Below are positions 37,327 through 46,277 of a stretch of 54,530 bases of DNA, in pieces. The DNA is taken from positions 1-54,530 of the forward strand of contig NZ_JRGL01000126.1 of NCBI RefSeq assembly GCF_000764655.1, in the 5' to 3' direction. How positions within the stretch are numbered: position 1 is the first letter of the stretch; every line of letters starts with the position of its first letter. The stretch comes from Aeromonas aquatica (lineage in GTDB: Bacteria > Pseudomonadota > Gammaproteobacteria > Enterobacterales > Aeromonadaceae). The translations under genes were made by a program, and so were the position numbers. Below the pieces are notes generated by a model, which was given only the letters and a program-made list of their open reading frames with translations, was not told the DNA's origin and searched no databases.

Positions 37327-37361
37327 GAGAAGGGCAGCCCATTGGCTGCCCTTCTCTTTTT
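37327..37361 (+). terminator. Terminator of the rbs operon
   Basis: 13-bp perfect arms GAGAAGGGCAGCC/GGCTGCCCTTCTC with a 4-nt loop, followed by TTTTT at 37357-37361. It also separates the convergent GGDEF gene. Confidence 0.93.
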
Positions 37362-37378
37362 CCATTCACAGCGCGAAC

Positions 37379-39019
37379 TCAGGCCACGCCAACCTCGCCT
37401 TGCGCCGGCGCGGTCCTGACCAGGCGCCGCAATGCCAGCCTGGTCGCCAGGGGTTGCAGCAAGGCCTCGAACTCGGAAGGGGCTGGCAGCCAGTAGCGAA
37501 TTGGCCAACCGGCCTGCAGCAGCTCAGGCGCCTGGCTGCCAAGCTCACGCAGCGCCAGCAGGCAGCCGCTCTGGCGTACCTGCGCCAGCAAGACGGCATC
37601 CGGCACCAGGGTCGGCAACGCCAGGATCAACCTCCCCTCGGGCAGTGCAGGCAAATAGGCCAGCACATGGGCCAATTGCGCCTGTTGCTGCAGCCTGAAA
37701 AGTTGCGGTAACGAACCGGTTGCGTCAGCCAGCAGCCGAGCCACCACTGGGCCCAGGATGCCATGCGCCTGCAGCCAGCTCATTTCGCACTCCTGGCCTG
37801 CTCGCCAGCGCAGGCTGATGGCCACGACCCGCTCACCCTGCTCGTCTTCCAGCTCATCCCGCACGGCCTCCAGTGGGGATGTTGCCACCCCCTCCAGCCA
37901 GCCCCGCAGCTGATGCAGCTGGCGTTGATGCACGTTCAGGGCGGCTCGCATCCCGGGCTGGAACCAGACCAAGGCAGCATTGTCCCGCTTGGCCTGATTG
38001 AGCGCCAATATGGCCTGCTCCAGCAACAGATTGCCATCCGTCCCCCGCTCGGCCCGTGCCACCCCGAAGCGGCAGGCAAGATCGAAGCTGCTCTCCCGGG
38101 TCACAAACTCGAACTGCAACAGGCTTTGCAAGGCGGTCATCTGCTCATCTGTCTGCGCCTGATCGCCGGCCAGGAACACCGCAAATTCATCGCCACCCAG
38201 GCGATAGGCTCGCCCGGGATGGGCCTGCCGCAGCTTGGCGGCAACCGTCTGCAGCAGGCGATCGCCGACCTGGTAGCCGAGCAGATCATTGACCTGCTTG
38301 AAACGCTTCAGATCCAGCACCACCAGGCTTGAGGTCGGGCTCTTCAACAAGGCTTGTCTCAACTGCGCCTGCAGGGCACGGCGATTACCCAGCCGCGTCA
38401 TGGGGTCGATCAGGGAGAGGCGACGGTTTTGCAGGTTCGCCCTAATCAGGGCAAGCACCAGGATTCCCCCCGTCAGCAGCAGGATAAGCTGCCAGATCTG
38501 GAGCCAGAACAGGCTCTGGCGCATCTGGTTGACCGAGGCCTCCCGCTCCTGGCCGGAGAGGATATGCTCCCCGATCTGCTCCACCTGGCGGGTCAGCTCG
38601 GCAAGATTGGTCTGGATCCGGTCCAGCGCCTCCCCCTCCTGCAGTGCGCCGGCCTGCATCTGGGGCTCCAGCAGTTTTATCTGGTAAAACATCTTGGCCA
38701 GCACCTCCCCCAGTCCGTGCCGGGCACGCGCATCGGCGGTTTCGCTGCTGACCAAAAAGATGTCCAGCCGGTTCCACAACAGATCGTAATCCAGGCTCAG
38801 GGTGGCCATGTCCAGCTCGCCCACCCGATAGAGTCGCAGATCGTAGAGGAAGCGCTGGGACTCCAGCATGGCCTGGCTGATATTCCAGTGGGTGTTGCGA
38901 TAGAAGATATCGACCAGCTGTTCGTGCCGGCTCTGCAGGTAGAGACCCCAGACGGAGGAGAACAGGAAGGAGAGCGAGATGAGGGCGAGCAGCAGATTGT
39001 GGCGTTGACGACGGGTCAC
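37379..39019 (-). CDS. Membrane diguanylate cyclase with degenerate EAL-like C-terminus
   Basis: 546 residues from a GTG at 39019, which overlaps the upstream stop (GTGA) and has GAGG seven bases before it; a GTG at 39049 is less likely. Two membrane helices (about 6-27 and 168-192) bracket a periplasmic sensor of about 140 residues. The GGDEF domain is intact: DPMTRLGNRRAL, then GGDEF at 275-279, so c-di-GMP synthesis is likely. The inhibitory RxxD site expected just upstream is AHPG here, i.e. lost. The last 200 residues look like an EAL domain without catalytic residues: ISLRW stands in place of EALLRW, and ALRELG in place of ALDDFG. It is coupled to a small exported protein. Confidence 0.85.
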   Translation of the reverse strand: MTRRQRHNLLLALISLSFLFSSVWGLYLQSRHEQLVDIFYRNTHWNISQAMLESQRFLYDLRLYRVGELDMATLSLDYDLLWNRLDIFLVSSETADARARHGLGEVLAKMFYQIKLLEPQMQAGALQEGEALDRIQTNLAELTRQVEQIGEHILSGQEREASVNQMRQSLFWLQIWQLILLLTGGILVLALIRANLQNRRLSLIDPMTRLGNRRALQAQLRQALLKSPTSSLVVLDLKRFKQVNDLLGYQVGDRLLQTVAAKLRQAHPGRAYRLGGDEFAVFLAGDQAQTDEQMTALQSLLQFEFVTRESSFDLACRFGVARAERGTDGNLLLEQAILALNQAKRDNAALVWFQPGMRAALNVHQRQLHQLRGWLEGVATSPLEAVRDELEDEQGERVVAISLRWRAGQECEMSWLQAHGILGPVVARLLADATGSLPQLFRLQQQAQLAHVLAYLPALPEGRLILALPTLVPDAVLLAQVRQSGCLLALRELGSQAPELLQAGWPIRYWLPAPSEFEALLQPLATRLALRRLVRTAPAQGEVGVA

Positions 39020-39492
39020 TTGATGACCTCGATGCGGATCACCTGCCACACCATGCCGCTGTGAATGGTGGGCACATCCAGCTCGGGATATGCCGAGAAG
39101 GGCATCAACAGCCAGAGCGGCCCCTTGTTGCGGCGCGTCAGCGGCTTGTCATCCTGATAACGCACCAGCGCCAGCGGCACCTGCTCGAACAGGGAGAGAT
39201 CCAGCTGCTGTTGATAGCCGTTGAGGGCAGAGGCCTCGATAAGACTCGCGTGCTCGACCCCCTGCGCCGCCAGCACGGATGCCAGGGTCGGGCCACGGTA
39301 ACTGTGGGTGCCCGTGGTCCAGGGAGTCTGGGTCTTGAACTCGGTCTGGGACAAGGCGGCCAGCGCCGCCTCATCCAGATTGACGACCCGCTTGTCAGCC
39401 AGCACCAGCTGCAGCAGGGGGGAATAGGCCTGGGCGCCGAAGGTGATCAGCGCCAGCAATAAACAAGAAAACCAGTGCTTGGAGATACGCAT
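39016..39492 (-). CDS. Small periplasmic protein of the molybdopterin-oxidoreductase fold
   Basis: 158 residues from the ATG at 39492 (MRISKHWFSCLLLALITFGA), chosen because it gives a signal peptide; the frame is open 18 codons further up. Mature segments such as HSYRGPTLASVLAAQGV, ASALNGYQQQLDLSLF, RRNKGPLWLLMPFS and GMVWQVIRIEVI resemble the sulfite-oxidase-type molybdopterin-binding domain (Oxidored_molyb), in small form. The mature part has no cysteine, so the usual molybdenum ligand is absent. It is probably a ligand-binding or sensory protein. Its stop overlaps the start of the diguanylate cyclase, so the two are made together. Confidence 0.7.
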   Translation of the reverse strand: MRISKHWFSCLLLALITFGAQAYSPLLQLVLADKRVVNLDEAALAALSQTEFKTQTPWTTGTHSYRGPTLASVLAAQGVEHASLIEASALNGYQQQLDLSLFEQVPLALVRYQDDKPLTRRNKGPLWLLMPFSAYPELDVPTIHSGMVWQVIRIEVIK

Positions 39493-39578
39493 CTTGGGTC
39501 GCGCCAGCTGCATTCGGGATTTTATGGGCCAGTGTGGCGACTTCATTAACCCATTGCAACTGTGTTGTTACGCAATAG

Positions 39579-40352
39579 TTATTGGCCGCGCATCTCCATC
39601 CAGTTGTGCCCCGGGATGGCCTTGGGCTGATGCACGCCCAGCTGCAGCAGCAGCTCATCCACGAAGGCCGGTACCAGCACGGACGCCGGACCGTAGCGCT
39701 TCTCGTCAAACTGGCTGCCCACCTCGCTCGGTTCCAGATTGAGCTCTATGGTGTGGGCACCGTTGAGACCGGCCTCGTGCACGAAGCCAGCCGCTGGATA
39801 GACGGCCCCGGAGGTGCCGATGGAGATGAAGAGATCGCATTGCGCCAAGGCGCTATAGATCCTGTCCAGCCCGAGCGGCATCTCGCCAAACCAGACCACA
39901 TGAGGTCGCAGCGGCTGGGGTAGCTGACAGCAAGAGCAGAGCTCATCCTGATGCAGATCGCCGCGCCACTCGATCACCTGGCCCGACACAGGACAGCGTG
40001 CCTTGAGCAGCTCCCCGTGCATGTGGATCAGGCTCTTGCTGCCCGCCTCGGCGTGCAGGTTGTCGATGTTCTGGGTCACCAGGGTCACCCGCCCCGGCAA
40101 CAAACGCTCCAGCCTGGCCAGAGCGTAGTGGGCCGGATTGGGGTGGATCTCGGCTCTTTGCAGTTGTTCACGGCGCGCGTTGTAGAAGCGCTGCACCAGC
40201 ACGGGGTCCCGGGCATAGCCCTCCGGCGTCGCCACATCCTCAACCCTGTGCTCTTCCCACAGGCCGTCGCTGGCCCGAAATGTCTTGATGCCGGACTCTG
40301 CCGAGATGCCGGCACCGGTGAGGATCACGATATGTTTGGCTGACTGCACCAT
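39579..40352 (-). CDS. cobB: NAD-dependent protein deacylase CobB (sirtuin)
   Basis: 257 residues. It removes acetyl and probably succinyl groups from lysines, using [17 protein letters not shown] binds [15 protein letters not shown] and HMHGEL hold catalytic residues, including the histidine base. Four zinc cysteines are seen in KARCPVSG and [18 protein letters not shown] keeps the Tyr and Arg of class III sirtuins that accept succinyl-lysine. GGAGGAAA precedes the ATG. The gene lies 72 bases after an acetyltransferase gene on the same strand, with no clear terminator between, so they may share a transcript. Confidence 0.95.
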   Translation of the reverse strand: MVQSAKHIVILTGAGISAESGIKTFRASDGLWEEHRVEDVATPEGYARDPVLVQRFYNARREQLQRAEIHPNPAHYALARLERLLPGRVTLVTQNIDNLHAEAGSKSLIHMHGELLKARCPVSGQVIEWRGDLHQDELCSCCQLPQPLRPHVVWFGEMPLGLDRIYSALAQCDLFISIGTSGAVYPAAGFVHEAGLNGAHTIELNLEPSEVGSQFDEKRYGPASVLVPAFVDELLLQLGVHQPKAIPGHNWMEMRGQ

Positions 40353-40424
40353 GGTGGATTTCCTCCGACGAATGACAGCCTGACCTTAGCACAGGGGGCG
40401 AAGCAGGCACATTCGCCCTTGGTC

Positions 40425-41039
40425 TTATGAGCGATCCTGATCCAGGCCGTCGAGCACGCTCAAGTCCAGCCTGACGAATATCATCTCCCGCCCCGTCACC
40501 AGGGTCAGCGGCAACCCCAACCCCTTGAGCAGGGCCAGCATGGGGCGATTCTGGCTCAGCACCTCCGCCGTCCACTCCCGGATCCCCTCCGCCCGCGCCA
40601 GCAGGGCCAGCGCCAGCAAGATGCGCCGCCCGGCCCCGCGATGCTGAAAGTGGTCTGCGACTATGCAGGAGAACTCGGCCCGATCCGGGTGCAACCGGCG
40701 TTGGATGGACTGGGCCATGGCCAGAGGCACGCCGTCCGCATCGGTCAGTAGCAGGCCAATCTGGGGAGCACGAGGATAATCGATAAAAAAGGCGACCTGC
40801 TCGGCACTGGGGGGCAATTTGGGGCGCATGAAGCGCAGATAAATACTCTGCTCGCTCTGGGCGGCGTAGGCAGTCTCAAGCAGGGCGCTGTCGTAGCCCG
40901 CCAGCTCCCGCAACCAGCAATCTCGCCCACCCACCACCATCATGATGGGCAGCGCGCTCCGGCCGGCGGGATGCAGCCAGCCCGCCAGCCCCGCGCGCAG
41001 ACGCGCCTCGTCGGCCGGCCAGCACAGATAGCGCGTCAC
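40425..41039 (-). CDS. GNAT acetyltransferase, Pat-like
   Basis: 204 residues. It starts at a GTG that overlaps the stop of the response-regulator gene by four bases (GTGA). The acetyl-CoA loop is QHRGAGRRILLALALLARAE, followed by NRPMLALLKGLGLPL, the usual GNAT C-terminal helix and strand. The stretch AAQSEQSIYLRFMRP is like the S.ES.Y.RFF motif that opens the GNAT domain of protein lysine acetyltransferases of the Pat/PatZ type. This makes protein lysines a possible substrate, although no CoA-ligase-like or regulatory domain is attached. Its neighbour downstream is the sirtuin gene. The similarity to Pat is my reading of motifs, not a search result. Confidence 0.8.
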   Translation of the reverse strand: MTRYLCWPADEARLRAGLAGWLHPAGRSALPIMMVVGGRDCWLRELAGYDSALLETAYAAQSEQSIYLRFMRPKLPPSAEQVAFFIDYPRAPQIGLLLTDADGVPLAMAQSIQRRLHPDRAEFSCIVADHFQHRGAGRRILLALALLARAEGIREWTAEVLSQNRPMLALLKGLGLPLTLVTGREMIFVRLDLSVLDGLDQDRS

Positions 41040-42286
41040 CAGCGCCCCGAGATGCCGCGATCCTGCCAGAGGGCGACATCCTGCACGTTGAAGGGATCGT
41101 CAAGATAGAGGGCGATGCCTAACTCTCTGGCACGGCCGATGAAGCGGCCAAGCAGGGAGTCCACCGCCATCGCCTCCAGCTCCTGCAACAGTTGCTGTCC
41201 CAGCAACAGGTACTGGAACGGCAACCGCTCCAGCTCATCGAATGGCAGATGCTGGGCGTTGTCGAGCAGCAGCGCCAGGCGTCCCCCCGCCATGCTCGCC
41301 TGCAACGCCAAGGCGAAGCGATCCGCCTGACTCAGCACCTGATCCCGCTTGTGAACCACCAGGGTCAACTCGACCGCCTGCCGGCCGTGCTGCTCCAGCC
41401 ACGCCTTGAGCTTATCCCAGTAGGGAGGCAGCCCGCTCACAGCCAGCCAGATGGGCAAATTCGATGAGGCGGCATCCGCCAGCAAGCCGAATTGGCCGAG
41501 GGGATCCCCCTGCCAGCTGCGGATGGTCCGCTTCAAGCCGCCGAGCCTCAGCGGGTATTGCGGCCCCAGATACAGCGCCTTGAGCAGACGCAGCAGATCG
41601 TTGTTCTTGAGCGGCTTGGCCAGTGCCGCCAGCACATTGAAACCGGCATCGTGCAGCAGGCGACGGGCACCGTCGATCAGAGTCTGATCGTGGGCGGAGA
41701 GCAAAATGATGGGCAGACCATTGCGGCAGGACTGGGGGTGGCCCATCAGCAAGCTGATGGCATCCTGTTCCGCCAGGCTGAGATCGCAAATCAGCAGCCC
41801 CACCTCGCCCCCTTCCAGGGCCTGGAGGCAGGCGTCACCATTCTGTACCCAGTGGCAGGGCAAACCCAGCCCTTGAACCTCCTGCGCAATGCAGGCGCCC
41901 TGGAAGGGGTGATCCTCCAGTAACAGCACCCGCAATCCCGCCAGCCAAGTGCGCCAGCGCTGCTCTCGCTCCTGCAGTCCCGCAAGCCAGGGGTCCGTCA
42001 TCTGGAAGATCCCCCGTCCCGGGGTCATCAACTGCTCGGCATAGGCCTTTCCCACATGGGCCGCCGGATCGAACAGGGCGATGTCACTGGCGGTGAATCC
42101 CCCTTCCCAGCGCCAGTCGGCGTCGGGTTGAGTGCGATGCAAGCTGGCATAGGCAGGTACTCCCACCGCTTTTACCGCCTGATAGGAGACCGCATCCAGG
42201 GCATAGATGCTGACAGGGTGGAACAGGGACTCCAGGCTCACGTCCTCCTCCAGCAGCGCTAACAACTCTTCCTCTGTGATGATCAT
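41036..42286 (-). CDS. Response regulator with degenerate EAL-like output domain
   Basis: 416 residues. The receiver domain is at about residues 118-240: acidic pocket in LLLEDHPFQG, phosphorylatable D168 in LLICDLSLAEQ, LLSAHD switch serine and LAKPLKN lysine. The C-terminal part (about 260-416) follows the later half of an EAL phosphodiesterase, but with catalytic residues lost: LALLLDNAQHL replaces the LALDDFG motif, and there is no EAL triad. The first 115 residues include LFHPVSIYALDAVSYQAVKA, which is faintly like the opening strand of an EAL domain, so the receiver may be inserted in one. It begins one base after the kinase gene. The layout resembles VieA/RocR regulators, but without enzyme activity. 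Confidence 0.75.
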   Translation of the reverse strand: MIITEEELLALLEEDVSLESLFHPVSIYALDAVSYQAVKAVGVPAYASLHRTQPDADWRWEGGFTASDIALFDPAAHVGKAYAEQLMTPGRGIFQMTDPWLAGLQEREQRWRTWLAGLRVLLLEDHPFQGACIAQEVQGLGLPCHWVQNGDACLQALEGGEVGLLICDLSLAEQDAISLLMGHPQSCRNGLPIILLSAHDQTLIDGARRLLHDAGFNVLAALAKPLKNNDLLRLLKALYLGPQYPLRLGGLKRTIRSWQGDPLGQFGLLADAASSNLPIWLAVSGLPPYWDKLKAWLEQHGRQAVELTLVVHKRDQVLSQADRFALALQASMAGGRLALLLDNAQHLPFDELERLPFQYLLLGQQLLQELEAMAVDSLLGRFIGRARELGIALYLDDPFNVQDVALWQDRGISGRW

Positions 42287-42287
42287 C

Positions 42288-45200
42288 TCATGTTCTCTTG
42301 TTCAGTTGCCGACAGACCTCATCCACGGCCTCTGTCAGCGGCTCAATCAAGGGGTGTTCAGGATCCTGCTGCCAGGTTTCGATGACCTGTACCAGCTGGC
42401 TGGCCCCCACCATTTTGGCGGCCCCCTTCATCTTGTGTAAAGCAGTCTTGAGGGCTGTCCCATCCCCTTGTGTGACACAGCGCTCAATGTCGGCCAAATC
42501 CTGCCTGGTCGATGCCAGATAGAGGCTGACAAGCTCGGGGCTGAGCGGGATCAACGTGCTATCGGACCGACCTACGGCATCTTCCTCCTGCGCGATCGCA
42601 AGCTCGCCCCCCTGGCCGGAGACGCTACGCAGCAAGATGGCCAGATCATTCAACAGGACCGGCTTGTCCAGATGACCGTGACAACCGCAGTCGGCCAGCC
42701 GCTCTGCCGCCTGCTCGCTCAAGTCGGCGGTGATCACATAGACCGGCAGATGCTGCCAGGCCGCAGAGCCCCGCAACTGCTTGCACAGCTCGGCGCCGTC
42801 CATTACCGGCATCTGCAGGTCGGTTAGCACCAGATCGACCGACTCGTGCTGCAGGATCTCGAGCGCCAGACGACCGTTGGCGGCGCTCAGTACCCGGGCA
42901 CCCAACTGGCTGAGCTGCATGCTGATCAATACCCGATTCACCTCGTGATCTTCCACCAGCAAGACGCACATGCCTGCACCCGGCAGGCTGGTCATCTCCT
43001 CGGGCCCCTGGCTGAGCCTGGGTTGCAACAGGGTGACCACTGAGCCCGGGATCCAGGGCTCGTCCTGCCAGTACCAGTGGCGCAGGCCCCGCTCATCCAC
43101 CGTGGCGCTCAGGCAGGGCCCGGTCGGTGTTTCCGTCACCCCTACCTCGCGCAGCCAGCTGCGCATGTAGTCAAGCTCCTCACCCACCAGTTGCAGGCAG
43201 ATCTCGCGCACCCTTGGCTGCCAGGGAGATCCCTCCTGCAGGGGGCGCAGGGGCAAGGTGCAGCGGAAGCGGCTGCCGCCATGGGCCAGTGACTCGACCC
43301 CGATGGTGCCTCCCATCTGCTCCATCAGCTGACGGCAGATGGCAAGCCCGAGCCCGGTGCCCTGCGCCCTCGTCTGACCCGGCGCCTCCCCCTGTTCGAA
43401 GGGCAGGAACAACCGGGGCAACAACTCGGCACTGATGCCGGGCCCCTCGTCATCCACCCCGCACGCGATCCACTCCCCCTGGCGCCGCGCCCATATCACC
43501 ACCTCGCCAACCGAGCTGAACTTGATGGCATTGGAAATCAGGTTATGCAGCACCTGCTGCACTCGATGGGGATCGAGCTCCATCAGTGCCGGCAGCGCGG
43601 GATCGAGTGCGAGGCGCAGTTGCAACCCCTTGGAGCGCGCCTTGGACCAGTGCACCGCCGCCACGTGCTCGCACAGCTCCACCAGATCGGTTGGCTGGGG
43701 CGAGAGCCGCAGCTGGCGCGTCTCGTTGCGGCTAAAATCGAGCACGTCGTTGAGCAGCCCCAGCAACTCGTTACCCGCTTGCCTGACGTGGGTCAGCGCC
43801 GATGCCTGCTCCGGCGAGAGTTCGGTCTGATCGAGCCACTCCAGCAACCCCAGAATGGCGTTCATGGGGGTGCGGATCTCGTGGCTCACGGCAGCGAGGA
43901 AGCGTCCCTTGGCGAGCACGGCCTGCTGGGCCTGCTCGTGTGAAATCTGCAGCGCCTTCTCCTGCTCGACCCGGATGGTCACATCCTGTACCACCCCATA
44001 GATGCGCCATCCCTCCCCCTGACGACGGCCCCGACCGGAGAACTGCAGCCAGCAGGTGCCCTTGGTCGGATGGCGATAGCGCAGCAGATGGGCAAAGGGG
44101 CGCCCCATCTGCAACATGGTCAGCATGGGCGCCCGCATCTCCCGCCTGTCCTGGTGTGCCAGCCGGGTGAGGGTCTCGTTGGGATTGAGCCGGATCTGCT
44201 GGCTGGCCAGCCCCAGCAGCTCATAGCTGCCGCGACTGACAAACTCCACCCGGGAGATGGCGCCCCTGTGCAGGGTGAACTGGAGCACCACCCCGGGCAC
44301 CGTATTGGTGAGGGCGCGCAGACGGCGCTCCGCCTGGCGCAGCAACCGGGTGCGTTCGCGCAGGGCGCTGATGTCGGACAGGGCGATGAGATCGCCGGCC
44401 GGCGCCTGCTCCCCCAACCGCAGCGGGATCTGGGCGTAGGAGAAGATCTGCTCGCGCAGGGCAAACTCCCCTTCCGCCCCTTGCAACTGGGGCGCAGGCA
44501 GGACCAGGGCGGCGGAGTAGCGCGCCTCCAGCCGCTTGGCCCGCTTGTTGCGCTTGATGATCTCCCCCTGCGCATTGCGCAGGAACACCGGCACGGGCAG
44601 CGCCTGGAACAGGGACTCCCGGAACTTGCTCTCCAGCGCCAGCGCCTGTTCGGCCTTGCGCCGCTCCCTTGCCTCCTGGGCCAGTTGCTGACGGGAGCGC
44701 CAGACCGACCAGATCACGGCCGCGCTGACGAGCAGCGCCAGCAACACCGAGCCGAGCCAGAAGCCGTAACTGACCCCCTCCTGCTGGGTGAGGATCAGCC
44801 GGCGCCAACGTTGGACCAGTTCATCCACCTGCCGATCGTTGATGGTCATCAGGCTCTGCTCGATCACCCCCGCCAGCCTGGGTTGATCAGATCGGATGGC
44901 AAACCCCAGCCCGAAGGTCTGGGGCAGCTCCTTGATGGTCAGCTCGCTCAGCTGGTTGTTGCGCAGCGGATACTGCAACTGATATAGCTCGGCCAGCATG
45001 GCCTCCGCCTTGCCGTCCTGCACCGCCGCCAGCCCCTGCACCAGATCGTCGGCCTCCACCCATTCATGTTGCCCGAAGAGGGCGAGCAGGCTGGTGTCAT
45101 ACAGCATCTTGGGCACCACCACCTTGCCCTTGACCTCGGCAAGGGACTGATGAGCGATGCGCTTGCGGCTGATCAGGGCGTAACGACTCATGGCCACGGT

Positions 45201-46241
45201 ACGGGTGAAGTCGAACTCCGCCTCCAGCGCCGGAGACTCCAGCAGGCCGGCCATCATGACGGCCTCCCCGCTGCGCAGCTTGGCCAGCGCCTCCTCCTTG
45301 CTGGCCACCGGAATGAGCTCGAAATCCAGCCCGGTCTGCCGGCTCACCCGCCGCAGCACGTCGCCGCTCCAGCCGACGAGATCCCCTTGCTGATTGACGC
45401 CGCTATAGGGCATGAACCCGGGATCCGCCACCAGCTTGATGGTGCGGGCGTTGCCGATAAGCCAAGCCTGCTCCTTGTCGTTGAAGTGCAGCGGATTGAT
45501 GTCCTGCTCGCTCTGGGGCAGATAGCGCCCCAGATCCCGATAGAGACTGCCCGGCGGCAGGAAACGGATCGCCGTGTCCACCAGTTGCAGCAACTCGGGT
45601 CGATCGCGCATCATCAGCCGGTAGCCGATCACCAGATCGTCGCTGCGCAGGCGCCGCAGGCGTAGCCCCTCGTCCGGGTATTCGCGCATCAGGTAGCGCA
45701 GTTGCAGATAATCCCCCAGATAGGCGCTGCCCCTGCCTGCGATCAGCGCCCCATACCAGTTATCGGCATCGGTCAGCTCCTGCTGGGATGAAAGGGGATA
45801 GAGCCGCTTGAGGGTCTCCTGTGCCTGCCAGATGGGCGATACCAGAAAGGTGGCGTGCTCGAGCTCCCCCTGATAGAGGATGGCGGACTCCGCTTCCAGC
45901 ATGGCCCGGCTCAGCGCCATGCCCGGCAGCGTCTGTAAGGAGGGGCCGACATGGGGGATGAGATCGCAACGCCCGTCGAGCAGCCCCTGCTCCACCGCCG
46001 ACCAGTTGGGCAGCTTCTCGAAGCGCAGGGGTACCGGCAGTTGCTGTGCCAGCCGCTTCATCTGATCGATGAGCAATCCCCCCTGTTTTTCCAGATAGGG
46101 AGGGCGCTGCAGGGCGGGATAGCAGAAGGTCAGTTCGCTGAGTGAATCGACATACGCCTGGGTCTCAGACGACAGGGGAAGCACGGCGGCGCGCAGTGGC
46201 AAGGCCAGCAGCGCCCCCAACAGGAGGAGTATTTTTCTCAT
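42288..46241 (-). CDS. BvgS/VieS-type hybrid sensor histidine kinase
   Basis: 1317 residues. A signal peptide (1-19) is followed by two periplasmic SBP_bac_3 (Venus-flytrap) domains at about 30-255 and 262-485, a membrane helix at about 490-511, and a PAS-like region about 530-770. The kinase core has H787 in SHEIRTPMNA, an N-box LISNAIKFSS and a G-box GTGLGLAICRQLM. A receiver has D1141 in LVLTDLQMPVMDG, and a C-terminal Hpt domain has H1269 in ALHKMKGAAKM. It would relay phosphate to the next gene's receiver. The ligand is unknown; this class of sensor often binds small amino acids or related compounds. No Shine-Dalgarno sequence is seen before the ATG, which lies nine bases after the ihfA hairpin. 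Confidence 0.93.
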   Translation of the reverse strand: MRKILLLLGALLALPLRAAVLPLSSETQAYVDSLSELTFCYPALQRPPYLEKQGGLLIDQMKRLAQQLPVPLRFEKLPNWSAVEQGLLDGRCDLIPHVGPSLQTLPGMALSRAMLEAESAILYQGELEHATFLVSPIWQAQETLKRLYPLSSQQELTDADNWYGALIAGRGSAYLGDYLQLRYLMREYPDEGLRLRRLRSDDLVIGYRLMMRDRPELLQLVDTAIRFLPPGSLYRDLGRYLPQSEQDINPLHFNDKEQAWLIGNARTIKLVADPGFMPYSGVNQQGDLVGWSGDVLRRVSRQTGLDFELIPVASKEEALAKLRSGEAVMMAGLLESPALEAEFDFTRTVAMSRYALISRKRIAHQSLAEVKGKVVVPKMLYDTSLLALFGQHEWVEADDLVQGLAAVQDGKAEAMLAELYQLQYPLRNNQLSELTIKELPQTFGLGFAIRSDQPRLAGVIEQSLMTINDRQVDELVQRWRRLILTQQEGVSYGFWLGSVLLALLVSAAVIWSVWRSRQQLAQEARERRKAEQALALESKFRESLFQALPVPVFLRNAQGEIIKRNKRAKRLEARYSAALVLPAPQLQGAEGEFALREQIFSYAQIPLRLGEQAPAGDLIALSDISALRERTRLLRQAERRLRALTNTVPGVVLQFTLHRGAISRVEFVSRGSYELLGLASQQIRLNPNETLTRLAHQDRREMRAPMLTMLQMGRPFAHLLRYRHPTKGTCWLQFSGRGRRQGEGWRIYGVVQDVTIRVEQEKALQISHEQAQQAVLAKGRFLAAVSHEIRTPMNAILGLLEWLDQTELSPEQASALTHVRQAGNELLGLLNDVLDFSRNETRQLRLSPQPTDLVELCEHVAAVHWSKARSKGLQLRLALDPALPALMELDPHRVQQVLHNLISNAIKFSSVGEVVIWARRQGEWIACGVDDEGPGISAELLPRLFLPFEQGEAPGQTRAQGTGLGLAICRQLMEQMGGTIGVESLAHGGSRFRCTLPLRPLQEGSPWQPRVREICLQLVGEELDYMRSWLREVGVTETPTGPCLSATVDERGLRHWYWQDEPWIPGSVVTLLQPRLSQGPEEMTSLPGAGMCVLLVEDHEVNRVLISMQLSQLGARVLSAANGRLALEILQHESVDLVLTDLQMPVMDGAELCKQLRGSAAWQHLPVYVITADLSEQAAERLADCGCHGHLDKPVLLNDLAILLRSVSGQGGELAIAQEEDAVGRSDSTLIPLSPELVSLYLASTRQDLADIERCVTQGDGTALKTALHKMKGAAKMVGASQLVQVIETWQQDPEHPLIEPLTEAVDEVCRQLNKRT

Positions 46242-46250
46242 CGAAACGCA

Positions 46251-46274
46251 AAAGCCAGGCGGTTGCCTGGCTTT
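46251..46274 (-). terminator. Terminator after ihfA, abutting the kinase start
   Basis: 10-bp perfect arms AAAGCCAGGC/GCCTGGCTTT with a 4-nt loop, placed between the ihfA stop and the kinase ATG. The tract after it on the minus strand (TTTTGCGTTTC) is broken, so termination may be incomplete. Confidence 0.75.
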
Positions 46275-46277
46275 CTA

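Noticed and set aside
40396..40418. GGGCGAA/TTCGCCC stem between the GNAT and cobB genes as a terminator
   Set aside because: Seven base pairs, 9-nt loop and no T-tract; not enough to separate the two genes.
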